A DNA stretch of 64,000 bases from NCBI GenBank assembly GCA_964353355.1, contig CAYGVT010000014.1, positions 1-64,000 on the forward strand. Direction: 5' to 3'. Below the pieces are notes generated by a model. It had not been told where the DNA came from and did not search any database. It worked only from the letters and a program-made list of their open reading frames with translations. The position numbers and the translations under genes were made by a program. This stretch comes from CAYGVT01 sp964353355. Its GTDB lineage: Archaea; Thermoplasmatota; DTKX01; GCA-020343715. Shown in pieces: positions 1 to 7,450 of this stretch; the stretch's first letter is position 1; each line of letters opens with the position of its first letter.

Positions 1-368
1 AGCGCCGCGTAGGTCTCCCTCCCCGCGCCCTCGCCGGGCCGCAGCCACGCCACCAGGCGGCGCGCGAGCGACCGCTCCCGCCCGCATCCGCACGCGCGGG
101 GCCGCCGCCGCACGGCCAGGTAGAGGCCGACGCCGACGACGACCGTGCCGAACGCGAGCGCGCCCCACCGCGCGAACGCGGCCCGCTCGATGAACGCCGA
201 GCCCGCGAGGCCGACCGCGAGCCCCAGCGCCCCGTAGGTCGCGATGCGGCCCGCGTTGAAGACGACCGACAGCCACAGCCCCCGCCGCGTGCCCCTGTCG
301 GTGCCCACGACGTAGGCGGCGATGAACGGCGAGCAGGTGAGCGTGCAGAACGTCACGCCGTAGACCAC
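1..368 (-). CDS. CcdA/DsbD-like membrane protein (partial, C-terminus beyond window)
   Basis: Hydrophobic protein running off the left edge; about 122 codons are visible. Near the N-terminus, in the first membrane segment, it has FCTLTCSPF, a cysteine pair with proline typical of the cytochrome c biogenesis/thiol-electron transporter (CcdA, DsbD-beta, TauE/SafE-like) fold. A second hydrophobic segment (about residues 32-50) and a third (about 60-80) follow, then a basic, cysteine-containing loop (RACGCGRE). It is the last visible gene of the minus-strand redox operon and probably moves reducing equivalents across the membrane. The start is odd: the frame is the same as that of the preceding activator gene and is separated from it only by that gene's TGA at 417-419. 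No ATG, GTG or TTG occurs until the GTG at 368, already inside the first membrane segment, so a non-standard start nearer 416 (for example CTG at 377) is possible. The family call is from motif and hydropathy only. Confidence 0.6.
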   Translation of the reverse strand, partial: MVYGVTFCTLTCSPFIAAYVVGTDRGTRRGLWLSVVFNAGRIATYGALGLAVGLAGSAFIERAAFARWGALAFGTVVVGVGLYLAVRRRPRACGCGRERSLARRLVAWLRPGEGAGRETYAA

Positions 369-416
369 ACCCAGCAGGAGCGCGCTCGCCCAGGGGCCGT
401 CGCCGTCGAGAGTCGT

Positions 417-1211
417 TCAGTCCTCCCCCCCTTGCATGTCCGCGGCGACCAGCGCCGCGCCCAGCGCCACCACGAGCTGCGGCCGCGCGGGCACGAACAC
501 GGATGTGCCGAGCTCGGCTTCCAGGGCGACCCTCAGCCCCTCGTTCTTGGCCGGCCCGCCGTCGAACACCACTACGGGCTCGACCCCGACCCGCCGCGCC
601 ATGGTCACGACGCGCGACGCGATGGCCCGGTGGATGCCCGCGACGATGTCCTCTTTGGCGCGCTTCTTGGCGATGAGGCCCACGACCTCGGACTGCGCGA
701 ACACGACGCACGTCGAGGCGATGGTGACGGGCCGAGTCGCCCTGGCCGACAGCGCGCCCAGGTCCTCGACCCCGACCTCCAGCAGAGACGCGATGACCTC
801 CAGGAACTTGCCCGTGCCCGCGGCGCACTTGTCGTTCATCTGGAAGTCGCGGATGACTCCGTCAGCGTCCAGCGCGATGACCTTGCTGTCCTGACCCCCG
901 ATGTCGATGATGGTGCGCACGCGGCCCTGCGAAGAGCCGAGCCATGCCGCCCCCCGCGCGTTGGCGTTGATCTCGTTGATGACCTCGTCGGCCAGGTCGA
1001 GCGCGCGCCGTCCGTAGCCCGTCGCGACGACGCGCTCCAGGGCATCGAGGTCCGTGCCCGCCTGCGCGAGCGCGGATCTGAGCGCGAGCTCCCCTGCGCG
1101 CTCGGGGTCAGAGCCGGTCTCGCGCGTGTCCGAGCCCGCGATGCGCCCGTCCTGCAGCACGACCGCCTTCGTGGCGGTCGAGCCCATGTCCACGCCTGCC
1201 GTGAGCGTCAT
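417..1211 (-). CDS. BadF/HgdC-type ATP-dependent activator of a 2-hydroxyacyl-CoA dehydratase-like enzyme (activator 2)
   Basis: 264 aa, normal length for the BadF/BadG/BcrA/BcrD activase family (ASKHA fold). Visible motifs: N-terminal phosphate loop VDMGSTATKAV (7-17), VATGYGRR (62-69), second phosphate motif DIGGQDSK (103-110), and DGGPAKN (217-223). C129 (in NDKCAAGTG) and C168 (in STCVVF) are the two cysteines that in this family hold a single [4Fe-4S] cluster at the dimer interface. Family role: ATP hydrolysis drives a conformational change that transfers one very low-potential electron to the partner reductase. It starts with ATG in a 4-nt ATGA overlap with the stop of the upstream activator gene, so translation is coupled. 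It is clearly different in sequence from that neighbour, so this is not a recent duplication. Its partner is presumably the dehydratase-like protein two genes upstream. Confidence 0.9.
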   Translation of the reverse strand: MTLTAGVDMGSTATKAVVLQDGRIAGSDTRETGSDPERAGELALRSALAQAGTDLDALERVVATGYGRRALDLADEVINEINANARGAAWLGSSQGRVRTIIDIGGQDSKVIALDADGVIRDFQMNDKCAAGTGKFLEVIASLLEVGVEDLGALSARATRPVTIASTCVVFAQSEVVGLIAKKRAKEDIVAGIHRAIASRVVTMARRVGVEPVVVFDGGPAKNEGLRVALEAELGTSVFVPARPQLVVALGAALVAADMQGGED

Positions 1212-2110
1212 TCCGACCCTCCATTATCCTTGCGGGCGGTGCCCGCCACCGGCTCGTTCAGGGGCGTGCGGGCCTCCCTCCCCTCCACGACCCTCCCGTC
1301 CGGCATCCTCCCGAGCCTGACGGCGTCGCGCGCCACCAGCGCGGCCCCGATGGCCGCGCTGACCTGGGGGTCCTTGGGCACGTACAGGGGCACGCCCAGC
1401 ACGCGCTCGAGCGCGAGCTTCACGCCCACGTTGCGCGCGGGCCCGCCGTCGAAGAACACGACCTCGACCACGCCCAGGGACTTGGCCATGTTGCCCACGC
1501 GCTCCGCGACCGAGCGGTGGATGCCAGCGACTATGTCCTCGACGGGCCTCCGCTCGGCGATGAGGGACACGACCTCCGACTCGGCCATGACGATGCACGT
1601 GCTGCTGAGCTCGACGGGCGCCTTGGACCCGAGGCCGATGTCGCCGAGCCGCTCGAGCGGCACGCCCAGCACGCGCGCCATGGCCTCGAGGAACCGGCCC
1701 GTGCCGGCCGCGCACTTGGTGTTCATGATGAACGTGTCGAGCGCGCCCTCCTCGTCGAGCCTGAGGACCTTGGAGTCCTGGCCGCCGATGTCGATGACGG
1801 TGCGGACCGGCCCCCAGGGGCTCCCGAGCCACTTGGCCGCGGTCGCCTTGGCGAATATCTCGTCGACCGCGTGGTGCGCCATCGCGATGGCGCGCCGGCC
1901 GTAGCCGGTCGCGACGACCATGTCGAGCGCGTCCCGGGCCATGCCGGATTCGGCGAGCGCTTCCGCGAGCGCGCCCCCGGCCGCCGCGTCCAGGTCGACG
2001 ACGGTCGGGCGGATGCCCGTGCCCGCGATGCGGTCGCGCGCGAGCACGGCCGCCTTCGTGTAGGTCGAGCCCAGGTCCACGCCCGCGACCACCGGCTCCT
2101 CCTTGGTCAT
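1208..2110 (-). CDS. BadF/HgdC-type ATP-dependent activator (activator 1)
   Basis: 300 aa activase of the same ASKHA family. Motifs: VDLGSTYTKAA (11-21), VATGYGRRA (66-74), DIGGQDSK (107-114), NTKCAAGTG with C133, SSTCIVMAESE with C172, and DGGPARN. The two cysteines are those expected to bind a dimer-bridging [4Fe-4S] cluster. It has a roughly 30-residue C-terminal extension after the usual end (IGAALVARD), lacking in activator 2. I chose the ATG at 2110 because it overlaps the upstream gene's TGA as ATGA; the open frame runs further upstream only as an artefact of GC-rich DNA. Having two non-identical activators next to one dehydratase-like subunit is unusual; they may form a heterodimer or serve different partners. 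Confidence 0.9.
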   Translation of the reverse strand: MTKEEPVVAGVDLGSTYTKAAVLARDRIAGTGIRPTVVDLDAAAGGALAEALAESGMARDALDMVVATGYGRRAIAMAHHAVDEIFAKATAAKWLGSPWGPVRTVIDIGGQDSKVLRLDEEGALDTFIMNTKCAAGTGRFLEAMARVLGVPLERLGDIGLGSKAPVELSSTCIVMAESEVVSLIAERRPVEDIVAGIHRSVAERVGNMAKSLGVVEVVFFDGGPARNVGVKLALERVLGVPLYVPKDPQVSAAIGAALVARDAVRLGRMPDGRVVEGREARTPLNEPVAGTARKDNGGSE

Positions 2111-3606
2111 CGGGCCCCACCTCCCGACGGGGGTTCGTGCCCCGTCTCCTTGGCCGCGGGGGCGTCCTTGCCCTCCCCTAGGGTCTTGAACCTCCGCCTC
2201 TTGGCGGCCGCGCGCTTCTTCCTGCGCGCGCGCACGAGCATCAGGAACGCCTCTATGCGCGTGCGGAGCTGCTCCGTGTCCTCCTGCGAGTACTCGGTCT
2301 CGACGATGAGCATGGGCACGCCCATGTCCTCGGCCGCGGACTTGATGCGCGTGGACTCTATGTTGTAGATGTGGCAGCCGCGGAGCACGTGGTAGACCAC
2401 GCCCTCGACGCGGAAGTCCTCTATCATCTGCTGGATGCGGCCGATGCGCGGGTCGTTGGGCGTGAAGCACGGGCAGACGGACGGCTGAAGGTAGCGCTCC
2501 GCCATCGCCCGGTACATGTCCTCCCACACCCACTCGTCCACGCCGATGGGGTCGTAGAGCCACCGCATGCCCGAGCACAGCTCGTCGGCGACGATGACCC
2601 CGCCGGACTCCTCGACGAGCTGCGGGAGCTTGAAGTTGGGCCACATGATGGGCGCGCCTGCGAGCAGCACGCGGGGGGCCTCGGGGTCGGAGACCGCGAG
2701 GCCCTTGCGCGCCCGTCCCTCCAGCTCCTCGGCCAGCTCGTCGGCGCGGTCGACCCACTCGCGCAGGTCCTCCGTGAAGGTCGTCTGCGTGACGAGCAGC
2801 GCGTCGCGCCCCGTGATGACGGGCGGGTCGGCCTTGCGCAGGTCGTAGATGCGGCGCGCGACCGTCTGCGCGCGGAGGCTCAGCTCTATCTCGCGCTTGA
2901 GCTCCTCCCAGTAGATGCGGTTGCCAGTGAGGCCCTCCACGCGCGTCTGCAGCGCGCGCACCTCGTCGAGCCACAGCGCGCGCGCCTGGGCCGTGTCCTT
3001 GATGTGGGGCACGTTGACCATCCACACCGGCACGAAGTCCTGCAGCACCTCGCCGAGCTTGAACTTCGCGTCGCACACCATGGGCACGACGACCGCGTCC
3101 GCGGCCTCGAAGAACGGGGACGCGCGTGAGAGCTTGACGCCCAGCGTGGACTTCACGAGGGGGCACAGCCCCGCGTCGGCCATGATCTCCTCGCCGGTGG
3201 CGATGGTGTTGTGCATGCCCGAGCACAGCCGCACGGGGATGGCGCCCGCGGCCCTGATGAGCTCGAGCGGCGCGAACATGCACATCGTCCCGACCACCTT
3301 GCCGCCCGCCTCCTTGTGCCTGCGTATCTGGGCGACGCGCTCCGAGTGGAACAGCCGCGCGCGGTCGTCGAACCAGGCCATGGCCTGGGGGCGGTTCGGG
3401 GAATCCCGCATCCTGCCAAGGTACTGGTCGATGAGCTCGGACGCGCGCGCGCGGATGGCCGCGCTGAGCCCGTCCAGCCGCTCCACGTCGACGGCGCCAC
3501 CCCACCGGTAGCGGGGGGCGGAGGGCGCGGTGTCCGCGACCTCGGCCCCGGCCGCGTCCGCGGCCGAGGGGCCCTTGCGCCTGGGGAGGCGGGGCACGTC
3601 AGCCAC
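2107..3606 (-). CDS. 2-hydroxyacyl-CoA dehydratase / double-cubane cluster protein-like reductase subunit
   Basis: 499 aa member of the HgdB/FldBC/BcrBC superfamily, whose members accept an ATP-energised electron from a BadF-type activator. Eight cysteines are visible: C109 (GTMCMF), C128 (RLCSGMHNT), C148 (GLCPLVKS), C178 (MVCDAK), C344 (ELCSGMRW), C378 and C380 (VCPCFTPND), and C411 (RGCHIYN). Ordinary dehydratase subunits need only three or four. A [8Fe-9S] double cubane of the DCCP type needs about six, so a double-cubane protein is plausible (inference). It is a single long chain rather than an alpha/beta pair, and no second dehydratase subunit is next to it. The N-terminal 35 residues look disordered and the C-terminus is a basic, Lys/Arg-rich tail. 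It starts with GTG and overlaps the upstream polyferredoxin by 8 nt. The substrate is unknown; no CoA-transferase or other acyl-CoA gene is nearby. Confidence 0.82.
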   Translation of the reverse strand: MADVPRLPRRKGPSAADAAGAEVADTAPSAPRYRWGGAVDVERLDGLSAAIRARASELIDQYLGRMRDSPNRPQAMAWFDDRARLFHSERVAQIRRHKEAGGKVVGTMCMFAPLELIRAAGAIPVRLCSGMHNTIATGEEIMADAGLCPLVKSTLGVKLSRASPFFEAADAVVVPMVCDAKFKLGEVLQDFVPVWMVNVPHIKDTAQARALWLDEVRALQTRVEGLTGNRIYWEELKREIELSLRAQTVARRIYDLRKADPPVITGRDALLVTQTTFTEDLREWVDRADELAEELEGRARKGLAVSDPEAPRVLLAGAPIMWPNFKLPQLVEESGGVIVADELCSGMRWLYDPIGVDEWVWEDMYRAMAERYLQPSVCPCFTPNDPRIGRIQQMIEDFRVEGVVYHVLRGCHIYNIESTRIKSAAEDMGVPMLIVETEYSQEDTEQLRTRIEAFLMLVRARRKKRAAAKRRRFKTLGEGKDAPAAKETGHEPPSGGGAR

Positions 3607-5347
3607 CTCCCCCGCCGCCCCGGTCCGCGCCGCGGTGGCCGAGCACGCGCTCGCGCACGCCCCGCCGGTGCTGGTTGATGAACTTGCTGTAGGACGATTC
3701 GAGCACGTTGAAGCCCAGCACGCGGCCGGTGAGGCACCCGTCCTCGGGGCACACCTCCACGCACCGCATGCACAGTATGCACTCGGAAACGGTCACGTCG
3801 GTGGCCTCCATCTCCTTCCACACCTCGGTCACGTCCACGGGGCACACGCGGTGGCACATCGAGCACCGCGTGCACTTCTTCGGGTCCTTGTGCAGCGACA
3901 CCCCCGAGACCTTGGCGAACGGCATCATCACGACCGACACGGGGCACACGCGGCAGAACGGCCGCCTCACCTTGACGGACGCGACCAGGAACGCCCCGAG
4001 CACCCCGAGCGACAGCCAAGGGATGTTGCGCGCTCCCGCGTCCGTCGTGAGGCCCAGCCCCGCCTGGCCGATGGTGAACATCGGGTAGGCGGGGCAGACC
4101 TGGCAGATCGGCCTGTAGATGTCGCCCCGCTCGAGGTAGAAGGTGATGAGGGTGACGCCTATGAGGATGGAGAGCAGCAGCCCCCCGAGGAAGATGGAGT
4201 ACCGCGCCACGAGCAGCCACTGCCGCTGGTATGCCGAGAGCTTGTGGCGGCGGATCCCGAGGCGCGACCGCAGCCCGTCCATCGCGTCCTGGAAGGCGCC
4301 GATGGGGCAGCACCAGCCGCACCACGCCCTCCCGACGGCCACGTAGAGCGCGAGGAACGAGAGCACGAGCACGAGGACGAACGCCCACGTCTCCAGGATG
4401 CCAACCGAGAGGAAGTGCTCGAGCTGGTACACCACGCACGCGCCCACGTTGTAGTTGAGGTAGTTGCAGGCCGTCGACGGGAACGCGGCCGTGAGCGGCA
4501 GCCCCTCGGTACGGATGGCCCAGAAGCCGAGCGCGCCCGCGTTGATGGCCGCGAAGAAGGCGAGCTGGCTTGTCGCGCGCAGCTGCTTGACGGAGGTCGC
4601 GTACCTGCGCGCGACGCCCACGGGCACGACCACGAGGCCCACGACCACGAGCAGCGTCGCGGTGGGCGAGTGCCGCAGGCGGTCCCACGCGGCCGCGAGC
4701 GAGCCCTCGCGCCGCTCCTCGACCTCGCCCCCGGGCACGTCGGGCACGTCCACGACGCCCCGCGTGCGCTGGTCGAAGTACCACGGGCAGTCGCGCAGCA
4801 GCTTCACCACGCCGTCGCGCGAGGTGGCCTGCACCGTGACCTCCTTGCGGAACGTCTCGTGCAGCTCGTCCACCGGCGCCCAGTCCGTCTCGTTCAGGAG
4901 CAGGAGGTGCTCGTAGCTGATGTTGGTGTTGACGATGACGCCCTCGACCGACCTGTCGTAGGGCAGCCAGTAGGGGCAGTCGTAGTGGAACGCGCGCCAC
5001 TGGAGCACGAATGTCACGTTCTGCCCCGGCAGCGCCTCCACGCGGTCGGGCTCGACCTTGAGGCAGTAGCTCAAGCTCCAGTCGGTGCGCTCCCCGATGG
5101 GCAGCCCGCCCACGTCCTCGGCCGCCTGGGCCTGCGTGCTCGCGACCCACCAGTGGACGACCGCGGCCGCGACGAGCAGCACGATGAGCGCGACGGCCGT
5201 GGTGACCGCCCTGCGGGGCACGACGAGGGGCATCTTGCGGCCGGGCAGCGGGAGGCGGACCGTGCGGTCGCCGCGCGCGGCCCCGCGGCGGGGCGCGCCC
5301 CCGCGGGGGGCGTCGGCGCCATTCTCTGGCCGTCCTCTCCAGCCCAT
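3599..5347 (-). CDS. NapH/NosR-like membrane polyferredoxin with extracytoplasmic domain
   Basis: 582 aa. After a basic N-terminus, a membrane segment (about 48-67) leads into an extracytoplasmic domain of about 150 residues with C95, C124 and C187. Several membrane helices follow (about 230-247, 262-280, 318-338, 378-402, 444-458). They carry the family's membrane-proximal motifs: CGWCCP (343-348), CQVCP (415-419) and CRVCP (465-469). The C-terminal part is a classic 2x[4Fe-4S] ferredoxin: C492xxC495xxC498xxxC502P and C523xxC526xxC529xxxC533P. Known relatives (NapH, NosR, CcoG) pass electrons between the membrane pool and redox enzymes. The gene overlaps the downstream dehydratase-like gene by 8 nt, so it is likely the electron donor to the activators. 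The extracytoplasmic N-terminal domain with cysteines and a WYF motif is not part of ordinary NapH. An internal ATG at codon 39 is an alternative start, but only the first start has a GAGGA-like element upstream. Confidence 0.85.
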   Translation of the reverse strand: MGWRGRPENGADAPRGGAPRRGAARGDRTVRLPLPGRKMPLVVPRRAVTTAVALIVLLVAAAVVHWWVASTQAQAAEDVGGLPIGERTDWSLSYCLKVEPDRVEALPGQNVTFVLQWRAFHYDCPYWLPYDRSVEGVIVNTNISYEHLLLLNETDWAPVDELHETFRKEVTVQATSRDGVVKLLRDCPWYFDQRTRGVVDVPDVPGGEVEERREGSLAAAWDRLRHSPTATLLVVVGLVVVPVGVARRYATSVKQLRATSQLAFFAAINAGALGFWAIRTEGLPLTAAFPSTACNYLNYNVGACVVYQLEHFLSVGILETWAFVLVLVLSFLALYVAVGRAWCGWCCPIGAFQDAMDGLRSRLGIRRHKLSAYQRQWLLVARYSIFLGGLLLSILIGVTLITFYLERGDIYRPICQVCPAYPMFTIGQAGLGLTTDAGARNIPWLSLGVLGAFLVASVKVRRPFCRVCPVSVVMMPFAKVSGVSLHKDPKKCTRCSMCHRVCPVDVTEVWKEMEATDVTVSECILCMRCVEVCPEDGCLTGRVLGFNVLESSYSKFINQHRRGVRERVLGHRGADRGGGGGG

Positions 5348-5380
5348 CCTACGTCCTCGTCCGTCCTCGGCGGACGGTCC

Positions 5381-7276
5381 TCACGCGTAGACCATTATCC
5401 TGTACACCCCGTGGTAGTCGGGGCTCGCGCCCGTCGGGTCCTTGTCCACGGGCGACTCCGACATGGCCACGTACCACCCGTCGGGGGAGATGGCGCCCTG
5501 AGAGCCGGGCGAGCCGTCGAGCTTGATGCGCCAGCACAGGTGGGTGTAGCCGTCGTTGCTCCCGTGCCCCAGGTCGAGCACGGTGAAGTATGGCTCCGTC
5601 TTGGTGGGGTGGATGGTGTAGCTGTAGTACATCGACGAGCTGTCCTGCGACAGGGACGATATCTCCTGGTGCTCGTTGGCGAAGCCGATGTAGCCCCCGC
5701 CGGAGGCGTAGGCGTACCGGCCCGTGCCCGCGTACGCGCGCGTCTCGCCGATCTTGAACGTCCACTGCAGCGCCCCGTCCATGTCGAAGACCACGTAGTC
5801 CTTGACGCCGAAGAGGATGGTCTCTTTGGTGTTGCCCGAGTAGGACGTCGTGTCCTGCGTGCGGGCGACATGGAAGACGGCCACCTTCCCGTCGGTGAAG
5901 GGGCAGATGTCCGACGTGTGCGTCACGAGCCCCTGGCTCTCGACGCCTCCGATGCGCATGAACAGGCCCAGGTTGCGCATCCACTTGGGCTGCGCCACAC
6001 CTGTCGCCACCGCCTGGGTGTTGTTGAAGAGGTATCCGCGCCCGTCGTGCGAGCCGATGGCAAGCCATCTGCCGTCGGCGGACAGCCAGGAGTTGGTGAT
6101 GTGGCTGCGGTAGGCGGGGGCCACCACGGGCATCCCCCAGCTCCACAGCACCGCGCCCGTCTGGGCGTTCAGCACCATCTGGACGGCCTCGTCGTACTTG
6201 GTGTCGCCGTCACGGGACGAGAACACCACGCTCAGGTACCGGGCCTGGTCGTCGAGCATGATGCTGTCCTGCATCACGCCGCGGTCCATGACCCCCCCGC
6301 CCCAGTCGTCCCACTCCGAGCCGTCCGCGGGGAACGTCCACACGCGGTCGCCCGTGGGCACGTCGAAGCAGTAGAGCTTGCTGCGGTAGTGCAGGACCTT
6401 CGAGGCGTTGCGTGGCTCGGTCATGTAGCTGCGCGTCCCTTCGACCTTCTCTATCCAGCTCGCGGACAGGCCCATCCAGACCCTGCCCCCGACGACCTGC
6501 AGGTAGGTCGAGGGCGCGCCGTGGGTGGGGGTGTCGCCCACCTCGGACTTCACGTCGCGGTGCCAGACCTCCTCCCCGGTCCTCGCGTCGAGGCACACGA
6601 ACCTGTACTCGGGGTGGTGGCCCCCGAACAGCACGTAGGCCCCGTCGTCGGTGAACTGGACGGCCTCGATGGACATGTTCTCGATGTAGTGGACCCACCG
6701 CTCCTTGCCGGTCGCGACGTCCACCACGCTCGCGCGGCCCTCGAGCGCGCCCACGCCCAGCATCCTGCCGTCGGTGGACCAGGAGAGCTGGGCCTCGACG
6801 TGCGAGTGCGCCTGGACGGTCGCGTGGTACTCCTCGATGGGGAACTCCTTGGCGTAGCTTATCTCGAACAGCTTGAACGGGACGGGCCGCTCCGGCGCGT
6901 AGGCCGGCGTCGAGAGCATCCTCCCGTCGGCCAGCCTCACGTCGAAACGGTACTTCAGGTCCTTGACCCACGCCAGGGGAGCGAGCACCCGGGATGTCGT
7001 CGTCCCGATGGACGTTGCGTGCAGCTCCGCGCCCGTCGAGTCGATGATGGCGAGGCTCTCGACCTCCATCGGCTCGTCCAGCTCGACGACCACGCCCAGG
7101 CGGACGAACGCGACCTCCTTGATGCCCTCGCCCGCCGCCACGTCCTTGGACCTCCCGCGCTCCTCGATGAACAGCCCCGCCGAGACCGAGGTCGCGACGA
7201 CGAGCAGCACCACGAGGACCGACAGCCAAAGCTCCAGCCTGCTGAGTCCGGCCCCTTCCTTCGCCATCCGTGACAC
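5381..7276 (-). CDS. Exported, membrane-anchored PQQ/WD-type beta-propeller protein
   Basis: 631 aa from GTG (an ATG lies three codons in, at 7267). An N-terminal signal anchor (about 14-33) is followed by a short beta domain (about 50-140) and a beta-propeller to the C-terminus. Four PQQ-type motifs of the form D-x-x-TG-x-x-x-W are visible: DVATGKERW (186-194), DARTGEEVW (230-238), DVPTGDRVW (305-313) and NAQTGAVLW (370-378), interleaved with WSTDGRML and LSADGRWLAIGS-like WD blades. PQQ cofactor binding is not implied; many archaeal proteins use this fold structurally. It lies 33 nt upstream of the polyferredoxin gene in the same direction, so it likely leads the redox operon and could be its extracytoplasmic partner or scaffold. 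A TATA-like element sits just upstream. Confidence 0.8.
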   Translation of the reverse strand: MSRMAKEGAGLSRLELWLSVLVVLLVVATSVSAGLFIEERGRSKDVAAGEGIKEVAFVRLGVVVELDEPMEVESLAIIDSTGAELHATSIGTTTSRVLAPLAWVKDLKYRFDVRLADGRMLSTPAYAPERPVPFKLFEISYAKEFPIEEYHATVQAHSHVEAQLSWSTDGRMLGVGALEGRASVVDVATGKERWVHYIENMSIEAVQFTDDGAYVLFGGHHPEYRFVCLDARTGEEVWHRDVKSEVGDTPTHGAPSTYLQVVGGRVWMGLSASWIEKVEGTRSYMTEPRNASKVLHYRSKLYCFDVPTGDRVWTFPADGSEWDDWGGGVMDRGVMQDSIMLDDQARYLSVVFSSRDGDTKYDEAVQMVLNAQTGAVLWSWGMPVVAPAYRSHITNSWLSADGRWLAIGSHDGRGYLFNNTQAVATGVAQPKWMRNLGLFMRIGGVESQGLVTHTSDICPFTDGKVAVFHVARTQDTTSYSGNTKETILFGVKDYVVFDMDGALQWTFKIGETRAYAGTGRYAYASGGGYIGFANEHQEISSLSQDSSSMYYSYTIHPTKTEPYFTVLDLGHGSNDGYTHLCWRIKLDGSPGSQGAISPDGWYVAMSESPVDKDPTGASPDYHGVYRIMVYA

Positions 7277-7300
7277 CCTGCGGGACCGACCGCTGGCCTC

Positions 7301-7310
7301 CTTTAATACT
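7301..7310 (-). promoter_or_regulatory. TATA-like box of the redox operon
   Basis: On the minus strand this reads AGTATTAAAG in GC-rich surroundings. Its centre is about 29 nt upstream of the GTG at 7276 and 38 nt from the ATG at 7267, compatible with a leaderless or nearly leaderless operon mRNA. Inferred from position and composition. Confidence 0.5.
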
Positions 7311-7401
7311 CACATTGGTACACTTTTTGATTATCGGGGTCCTGGACGGGCCCGGGACGGCCCGGAGGCTCCCGGGCAGTGTTTTCGGGTGTGCGTCCAC
7401 G

Positions 7402-7412
7402 AAAGGTTAAAA
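7402..7412 (+). promoter_or_regulatory. TATA-like box of the heme protein operon
   Basis: AAAGGTTAAAA lies about 43 nt before the ATG at 7451, predicting a leader of some 15 nt. It overlaps an in-frame ATG at 7412, which argues against that ATG or the one at 7379 being the start. The divergent promoters of the two operons lie within about 110 bp. Confidence 0.45.
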
Positions 7413-7450
7413 TGGCACGACGGACTCATGACTGGTGCGGACCAGTTGGG

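Noticed and set aside
1208..3505. 765-aa minus-strand frame containing activator 1
   Set aside because: Only the last 300 residues match the family; the upstream part is an out-of-frame, Arg-rich translation of the dehydratase gene. The ATGA overlap at 2107-2110 marks the real start.
3530..7273. Very long plus-strand open frame opposite the redox operon
   Set aside because: It is His/Arg/Val/Pro-rich antisense of real genes with clear motifs; GC-rich codons leave the opposite strand open. Similar antisense frames (432-1904, 7331-10762, 13300-16269, 25167-27386, 32176-35394, 35482-38754, 41559-44333, 46099-47748, 50805-52856) were dropped for the same reason.
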